A DNA stretch of 64,000 nt from Paroedura picta (lineage: Eukaryota; Chordata; Lepidosauria; Squamata; Gekkonidae). Location: positions 1,389,501 to 1,453,500 of the forward strand of contig NC_135371.1 of assembly GCF_049243985.1 (NCBI RefSeq), written 5' to 3'. Under the pieces are notes generated by a model. The model searched no databases. It was not told where the DNA came from and saw only the letters and a program-made list of their open reading frames with translations. Position 1 is the stretch's first letter. Every line of letters starts with the position of its first letter. The translations under genes and the position numbers were made by a program. Positions 57,350 to 64,000 of this stretch are shown here, piece by piece.

Positions 57350-58058
57350 TAGACCGCATGTGCTTCAGCCCTGAGGGCCTTCTTCGGTGGTCTAAATACC
57401 AGCGACACACTGAGAGCATTAAAGGTGTGCTGGAGGCAAGGCACCAGTCAGCACATAGACCCACTTAATGTTCTCCACGCTGGCCGGCTGGGTTTCCAAG
57501 TCACTTACCCAAGACAGGAGTGCAAAACAGGCGCTTGGGCTCCAAGCAACGGGGGTCCCCTTTCCCACTCCCAAACATTCCTGCCAGACATGCACATAAT
57601 GCTCCGCAGAGCACCACACCTGTGAGTCGTTTATTTCTGGCTTCCAAACAACACGGTGCAAAAACAGTCATGTAGCCAGTCCAGGCAGCAAAGCCCTCAC
57701 CTCTCAGCCACAAAGGAAAGGAAGAGGAAATGACCTTTTCCAGTGGCACCTTCTTCTTCCAATGGCTTCTCTGGTCTGCTCTGGGATTCCACACTCTCTC
57801 GGTTTAACCCTTCGAGCACCTCGACCATGTGAATAAATAAAGTGCGCGTGGGGTTAGATTCAGGAGGGTTGCTGGGTTGATCTGATGCCGCAGACATCAA
57901 AGTTTGAGTCCAGGGGCAGCTTTATGGCCAACAAAGTTAGTTTTGGCTACAAGTTTTCCTGAACAGGAAAAGACACCCAGCATTAAACTTTCTTGGTCTT
58001 AAAGATGCCCTCAAGGGACTCAAGGTTGTTCTGTGTATGTTGCTCTTTCCCGTCCGTT

Positions 58059-58098
<40 letters not shown>

Positions 58099-58655
58099 TT
58101 TTGTATTTTTAGCAAGAGTTTTATAGTTTCATACCGGTTAGCACAGCCTTTTCCAACTTTTTTTATCATTTAGAATTCCCTGAAACATTCTTCAGGCTTT
58201 GAGAAACCCCAGAAGTGACAGGATCTTCTTCTACCATGGTTGGGAAGCAGAGCTGTGGACACGCCCACTTGGGGCCCCTCCCCTTCTTAGGCCCCTCATT
58301 GGCCATTTGTTTTACCTGTTTCGTTTTTATTTTTGTTGTGAGATGGCTCGTGCAGCTCTCTGGAGTAGAGGCATATTAGTTTTCTAAATCCCGTCATAAT
58401 TTCCAACTGACCGGAGATATTACAGTACGTCTACAGGGGTTTAGCAGATACAAGGAAGGAAAAGGTAGAAGAATGAAGGTGCCAGAAGGAACCCAGTGAG
58501 GGGGGGGGCAGGCTGGCATTTGAGAGAGTGCACACAAAACTGAAATAATTCCAGGCTAACCTCTGAAGAACAGACTTGTGGTGTTAACTGCAAAGAATCT
58601 TATAGGTGGAAATGCTGGCTCTCATATGATTGATTGGTTGGTTGATTGATTGATT
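57350..58655. other. No gene recognised
   Basis: Contains a (CT)n/(CA)n microsatellite at 58060-58098 and a dispersed fragment near 57910-57960 (gccaacaaagttagttttgg). Otherwise nothing was identified. Confidence 0.4.
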
Positions 58656-58659
58656 GATT

Positions 58660-58955
58660 GAGAGAGCCAGTTTGGTGTAGTGGTTAGGAGTGCGGACTTC
58701 TAATCTGGCATGCCGGGTTCGATTCTGCGCTCCCCCACATGCATCCAGCTGGGTGACCTTGGGCTCGCCACGGCACTGATAAAATTGTTCTGACCGAGCA
58801 GTGATATCAGGGCTCTCTCAGCCTCACCCACCCCACAGGGTGTCTGTTGTGGGGAGAGGAATGTGAAGGCGACTGTAAGCCGCTTTGAGCCTCCTTCGGG
58901 TAGGGAAAAGCGGCATATAAGAACCAACTCTTCTTCTTCTTCTTCTTCTTCTTGA
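58660..58955 (+). mobile_element. tRNA-derived SINE, full-length reference copy
   Basis: The most complete copy: tRNA-like head with A box tggtgtagtggttaggag and B box gggttcgattctg, body to cttcgggtagggaaaagcgg, and a pure CTT tail (58929-58953). About 295 bp. Confidence 0.88.
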
Positions 58956-59220
58956 TGTAATTTATATACTGCCCCTCATTGTGACATCTCATGGCAGTGG
59001 CTCTGGAGGGCTCCTGGTATAATTTTTCTCCATGCTACAGGGATCCGTCCCTTGGAAAACTAGTTTGTTTTTTTCTCACTACAACCCTATTTGGAAAGTT
59101 ATTCTGAGAATGTGTCTAGCTCAAGATAAGACAACAATAGTGCCAAATGAGGATTGGAAACACTACCTATTAGAACACCTGAGGATCTGCAACTTTTATA
59201 TGTCTTCCTTGTGTCGTCCT

Positions 59221-59720
59221 TTTATTTGATGGCCAATAAGGTCTTCCTTACAAGAGAATTTCTTTCCATACTCCAAACATTTATAAGGTTTCTATCCTGT
59301 GTGGATTTGTCGATGTGTGTCACTGGTGTGTCACTGAAGGTGTGTCACTGAAGCAGTCGGTGCAAACTTAAATGGACTCCAGGGAATGGTAGGGGACAGG
59401 AAGGCCTGGAGGATCATTGTCCAGGGGGTTGCAATGGGTCAGACATGACTTAGCAACTAACAACAACAATGTGTGAATGAGCGAATCTTTTTCTATACTC
59501 CAAGTATTCATATGGTTTATCCCCAGTGTGAGTTCAATGAGTAATAAGATCTGAATTATGAGCAAAGCACTTTCCACACTCCAGTATTTATGCGGTTTCT
59601 CCCCTGTGTGGAATCACTGGTAGAGAGTAAGTTCTCCGTTTGAAGCAAACCCCTTTCCACACTCCAAGCATTTATCAGGTTTCTACCCTGCGTGAATTCA
59701 TCTATGGGCAATAAGGTTTA
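59221..59720 (-). pseudogene. Zinc-finger array relic cut by Bov-B
   Basis: About five CLECGKSF-style finger fragments on minus (for example gcatttatcaggtttctaccc, caaacatttataaggtttc), related to H and B. They are interrupted by a Bov-B 3' end at about 59345-59475. Frames are broken and fingers irregular. It may be the far 3' end of another array or a dead gene. Confidence 0.7.
59345..59475 (+). mobile_element. Bov-B LINE 3' end
   Basis: aatggactccagggaatggt, ggacaggaaggcctggagg, gggtcagacatgacttagc, then a caacaa tail: typical Bov-B 3' terminus. Confidence 0.65.
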
Positions 59721-59935
59721 CAGTCGCCTTCCTCTTCCTCTCCCCACAACAGACACCCTGTGGGGTAGGTCAGGCTGAGAGAGCCCTGAGATTCCTGCTC
59801 GGTCAGAGCAGCTTTATCAGTGCTGTGGCGAGCCCAAGGTCACCCAGCTGGCTGCATGTGGGGGAGGAGTGTGGATTCAAACCCAGCTCGCCAGATTAGA
59901 CGTCTGCACTCCTAACCACCACACCAAACTGGCTA
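59720..59935 (-). mobile_element. tRNA-derived SINE
   Basis: tttacagtcgccttcctcttcc ... cctaaccaccacaccaaactggct, abutting the finger relic. Confidence 0.75.
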
Positions 59936-59939
59936 GGCA

Positions 59940-60670
59940 AATGAAGCTCCAGGAAGGACCGCAGAGGGGAGACTGGAATACACAGGAGACTGAAAAACTG
60001 GCCAAGCTGATCCTTGCGGGGCAGATTTCTGGTGGGAACTGAAGACATTTGAAAGGCTATCTATCCACTTTACTGGGAAGCATGGAAGATCAGAGGCCTG
60101 TTTAGTCGGACTTTAATAACTGTTGGATACTGCGGAGTTTCCCGAAAGCACCAGACAACAAAGGCGGCAAATCTACTCAAAGCCCCATTCCCCTTCATCC
60201 CACAGGGCTCACTCCCAGGGAAGAAGAACAAAATGGCACTCAAGAGACCCCGGACGCCAAGCTGGACCCTCAGCACAGGCCACCCTCTCTCACCCTCTCC
60301 CCCGATTCTGGGCCCAAATTCAAAGGGACAGCATTTTTTCTGCTTTTTGGATATTGGGGCAGGAAAGGGAAGGTCACTGGAGAAACACAGAGGTGAGGGG
60401 CAGGAGGAAGAGGGGGGGAATCAGGAAATAGCACAGAATTGAAAGGGCTAGCTGACCTCTGAAGGACCCTATTCGAATGATGCCCTTTGTTATCTAAAGA
60501 GGGAGATATTTTTCATCCTTCCAATCTGTGCTGTTTTTCTACTCAAGAGGAACAGGGCAGTGTGACGTTCCACATTTTGCAGATCAAAATGGATGAGAAA
60601 AACAGGCAGGGGAGATTCTGACGATCCAGCTAAAAGCTGTTCATTAGCAAATCTGATAAGGTAGCAAAAG
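59940..60670. other. No gene recognised
   Basis: Short overlapping frames only. No named repeat was identified. Confidence 0.4.
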
Positions 60671-60671
60671 A

Positions 60672-60865
60672 AGTGCATAAACACAGACCGTTTATGCACT
60701 GGAGGTTTCATGCTGGGCTGCAGCCTGGAGTTTTAGCCATGGCAGGTTGCCCCACTCTTCCTGCACCCACACAGAGAAGTAGTTCGCCTGGCGCACCTCA
60801 TCTGCCCCCGATTTGCATTCCTGCATGGGAGCCGGGGCAGTGAAGTTCCCCGTGCATAAACGGTC
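60672..60865. repeat. Inverted-repeat-bounded segment
   Basis: gaccgtttatgcac (60686-60699) and gtgcataaacggtc (60852-60865) are perfect complements about 150 bp apart. A third copy, agtgcataaac (60672-60682), makes a small palindrome at the left end. Possibly a short non-autonomous DNA element of unknown family. Confidence 0.45.
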
Positions 60866-60869
60866 ATAG

Positions 60870-61485
60870 ACAGGCATCTTGCTAAAGATAAAGGGTGAGG
60901 CCGTGACACTATTTTTTAATGCCATGTGAGGCTCCACCCAGGCACAGGGCAGAATGACAGGAGTACCTGTCAGGGTAACACCAAGAACGGGGCAGGACCA
61001 AACATGCAAATGAGTCTGTTCAGAGCATTCTGACTTCAATGCAAAACCTTAACAGAGAATTCCCACAGACATAAAAGGGATGGCAACTTCTATATGATGG
61101 CAGGAACAAAGTCCATGGACCCGAACCCAGGGGCCATAGGGAATCAGGCGAGAACTGGAGATTCCAAGCTCTTTAATCCCAACTGGCTCCGTTCGTGAGC
61201 CAATGAGTGCACAGGCTCTCTTGCCAAGGGCAAGATTTACGACTCACAGGCAGTCCCTTCAAGAGGGCAAGGAACACATAAAAGCACCCACACTACAAAG
61301 GCCAAATAGATCAGACTCAAATGGCAGAAACCACCCAGCATCAAGCGTCCAGAGCAGTAAGAACACAGGAAATAGATCAAGGGCCAGACGGGGGACATTC
61401 TAGAACTGTCCCTCTAGTTACTGCTAAGAGTGTCCTTGCACTGCAGGCGTGAAAACCGCCATGTGATGTCAATTCACCAGGTCTT
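60870..61485. other. No gene recognised
   Basis: No coding frame or named repeat was recognised. Confidence 0.35.
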
Positions 61486-61489
61486 TTCA

Positions 61490-61797
61490 AAGACTACGAG
61501 CCTCTTGTGGTGCAGAGTGGTAAGGCAGCGACATGCTGTCTGAAGCTGTCTGCCCATGAGGCTGGGAGTTCGATCCCAGCAGCTGGCTCAAGGTCGACTC
61601 AGCCTTCCCTCCTTCCGAGGTCGGTAAAATGAGTACCCAGCTTGCTGGGGGGTAAACGGTCATGACTGGGGAAGGCACTGGCAAACCACCCCGTATTGAG
61701 TCTGCCATGAAAACGCTAGAGGGCATCACCCCAAGGGGCAGACATGACCCGGTGCTTGCACGGGGGATACCTTTACCTTTACCTTTTTTCAAAGACT
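61490..61797 (+). mobile_element. Sauria-type SINE
   Basis: tRNA-like head (gtggtgcagagtggtaaggc, B box ggagttcgatccc), body gtaaaatgagtacccagcttg, and a 3' part ggtcatgactggggaaggcac ... gcagacatgacc ending (ACCTTT)n. The tail resembles Bov-B, its presumed partner (59345). Confidence 0.75.
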
Positions 61798-62052
61798 AAC
61801 AGCAAGATGCCCAGATGCAAAAGGGGAGGCTACTCTAGAGGAACCTAACATAAGCCCAGGAGAAAGAAGGTTAACAAGGACACCACGGATACATATATAA
61901 AGTCAGCAATATATAGGATATACCAAAACAGCCTCCCCAGAGGATCCCAGTGAAATGAGTCTCAAACTAGGACCAGGAAAGCAAAAAAAGTCACAGCCAG
62001 AAGTGATGGTGACACACAACTTGAATAGTTCCGCTCCCCTGTTTTACCTTCA

Positions 62053-62462
<410 letters not shown>

Positions 62463-63883
62463 TTATTTGGTTTCTCTCGTGTGGATTCTTTGATGTGCAG
62501 TAAGGACTGCCTTACAGGCAAAGTTCTTTCCACACTCCAAGCATTGATATGGTTTCTCCCCTGTGTGTGTACGTCGATGGCCAGTAAAACTGGCACTGTG
62601 AGTAAAGCTCTTCCCACACTCCAAGCACTTATATGGTTTCTCCCCTGTGTGGATTCGTTGATGGGCAATAAGGGCTCGTTTCCGAGCAAAATTCTTTCCA
62701 CACTCCAAGCATTGATATGGTTTCTCCCCTGTGTGAATGATGCGATGGTCAGTAAGTGCGTAGCTCCGAGCAAAGCTCTTTCCACACTCCAAGCATTTAT
62801 ATGCTTTCTCTCCCGTGTGGATCCGTTCATGGGCAGCAAGGACTCGTTTCCAAGCAAAGCTCTTTCCACACTCCAAACATTTATATGGTTTCTCCCCTGT
62901 GTGAATTATTTGATGGGCAGTAAGCGCATAGCTCCGAGCAAAGCTCTTTCCACACTCCAAGCATTTATATGGTTTCTCTCCTGTGTGGATCCGTTCATGG
63001 GCAGCAAGGACTCGTTTCCAAGCAAAATTTTTTCCACACACCAAGCATTTATATGGTTTCTCCCCTGTGTGAGTTATCTGATGTGCAATAAGCTCACTGC
63101 TCCAAGCAAAGTTTTTCCCACAGTCCCAGCATTTATGTGGTTTCTCTCCTGTGTGGATCCGTTGATGGGCAGTAAGGGCTGCTTTCCAAGCAAAATTCTT
63201 TCCACACTCCAAGCATTTATATGGTTTCTCCCCTGTGTGGATCCGTTGATGGGCAATAAGTTCTTTACTCTGAGCACAGCTCTTTCCACACTCCAAGCAT
63301 TTATACGGTGTCTCTCCTGTGTGAATTATTCGATGGGCACTAAGTGTGTTGCTCCGAGCAAAGCTTTTTCCACAATCCCAGCATTTATATGGTTTCTCTC
63401 CTGTGTGGATCCGTTGATGGGCAGTAAGGTCTCCTTTCCTAGTAAAATTCTTTCCACACTCCAAGCACTGATATGGTTTCTCCCCTGTGTGTATATGTTG
63501 ATGGGCAGTAATACTGTGAGCAAAACTCTTTCCACATTCCAAGCATTTATTTGCTTTCTCCCCAGTGTGCATGTGATGATTAGCAGTAAGTTGGACACGC
63601 CCAACAAAGCTTTTTCCACACTCCAAGCACGTATAGGGTTTCTTGCCTGAGTGCATAAGTCGATGAACAGTAAGGCTGTCACTCTGTCGAAAGCTCTTTC
63701 CACACTCTAAACATTTATATGGTTTCTTCCCTGTGTAAATTCCCCCGTGCTTATCAAGGACCTGAGATTCAACACCCAGAGAAAAAGAGGATTCTTTTGT
63801 TCCAGTCTTTCTTCTCTGCTGTTTTTCTTCCAAGAGGCACTGTTGTTGCTCTCCCTCAGATGCATTCTGGAGACTGTCCACCT
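62463..63883 (-). CDS. Gene H: zinc-finger protein, finger exon with 15 units
   Basis: TTTTCTGCAG|AGGTGG acceptor, phase 1, so 5' exons (SCAN and/or KRAB not visible) lie right of the window. The spacer VDSLQNASEGEQQQC...LEEKQQRRKTGTK aligns with B and C (LEEKP-RRN-GTKQ). Helix residues -1,2,3,6: QDSV, GVQ(broken), (short), RGDA, RNTA, QKEA, WAAA, WSEA, WRVA, RYAA, WRVA, RYAD, RRAA, HASG, CAVA. Finger 2 has Asn for the first zinc-binding His; finger 3 lacks two helix residues; finger 6 has Cys for the core Phe. Fingers 9-10 and 11-12 are a recent duplicate. The frame ends HTRETK-stop at an altered linker, with relic fingers after it. Inferred role: DNA-binding nuclear protein. Confidence 0.88.
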
Positions 63884-64000
63884 CTGCAGAAAAGAGAGAA
63901 GACCATCAAGGAAGGAACTGCATTAACTGCATAACAAGGGAAGAAAAATCATTGCAAACGCGAGAAAAATCCTGCCCCACATGAATTGGATTCTGAGGGT

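Noticed and set aside
58660-58740. A tRNA gene suggested by A and B boxes
   Set aside because: It is the head of a 295-bp SINE with many copies and a CTT tail; no tRNA cloverleaf with an anticodon stem could be drawn. The same holds for 38655 and 61490.

Overview
The window is vertebrate nuclear DNA, most likely from a squamate reptile (a lizard; gecko-like is a guess from general feel, not from a marker). Grounds: many copies of a ~300-bp tRNA-derived SINE with a CTT tail, a Sauria-type SINE whose 3' end matches Bov-B, a Bov-B 3' end, CR1, L2-like and Penelope-like fragments, hAT MITEs, tetranucleotide microsatellites, and a dense cluster of multi-exon SCAN/KRAB C2H2 zinc-finger genes. No prokaryotic-style gene is present. 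All introns below were read from GT/GC..AG sites and phase continuity, without transcripts or searches.

Layout. I call the genes A to H from left to right. A (minus, exons 1914-533, finger exon beyond the left edge) and B (minus, 7729-4018) are SCAN+KRAB paralogues from a tandem duplication. A 134-bp minisatellite (8640-10110) separates B from C (plus, 11287-15794, SCAN+KRAB+20 fingers). A Penelope-like remnant (about 16.3-17.6 kb) and a GAAA microsatellite lead to D (plus, 19462-26373, SCAN+KRAB+12 fingers) and E (plus, 27802-33949, 17 fingers, no SCAN, only a KRAB-B-like exon). From 34 to 42 kb there is little but L2-like, hAT and SINE debris. F (minus, 48076-42328) and G (minus, 55630-51072) are SCAN-only paralogues with 9 matching fingers each. 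The region 55.6-62 kb is repeats plus a finger-array relic cut by Bov-B at 59.2-59.7 kb. H (minus, finger exon 63883-62463) has its 5' exons beyond the right edge.

How the genes work together. All appear to encode nuclear sequence-specific DNA-binding proteins: SCAN for homo/heterodimer formation, KRAB for TRIM28-type co-repressor recruitment, and C2H2 arrays for DNA recognition. Every finger exon is entered in phase 1, so SCAN, linker and KRAB exons act as interchangeable cassettes. The arrays form two styles: an AT-rich CLECGKSF style (B, C, H) and a GC-richer CSDCGKSF or CSQCGKSF style (D, E, F, G).

Most notable observations: a shared promoter block (GGGTTAA, 17-24 bp, TCCTAGAGAGGCC) upstream of A, B, C and D; exact loss of one intron in A and B, fusing linker and KRAB exons; arrays in B and H both ended by a small frame change in a TGEKP linker that exposes a hidden TAA, with decaying fingers beyond; a two-finger (168-bp) repeat unit expanding in C; a GC-AG intron in C whose acceptor tract is a 150-bp microsatellite; and hammerhead-ribozyme-like motifs at two retroelement remnants.
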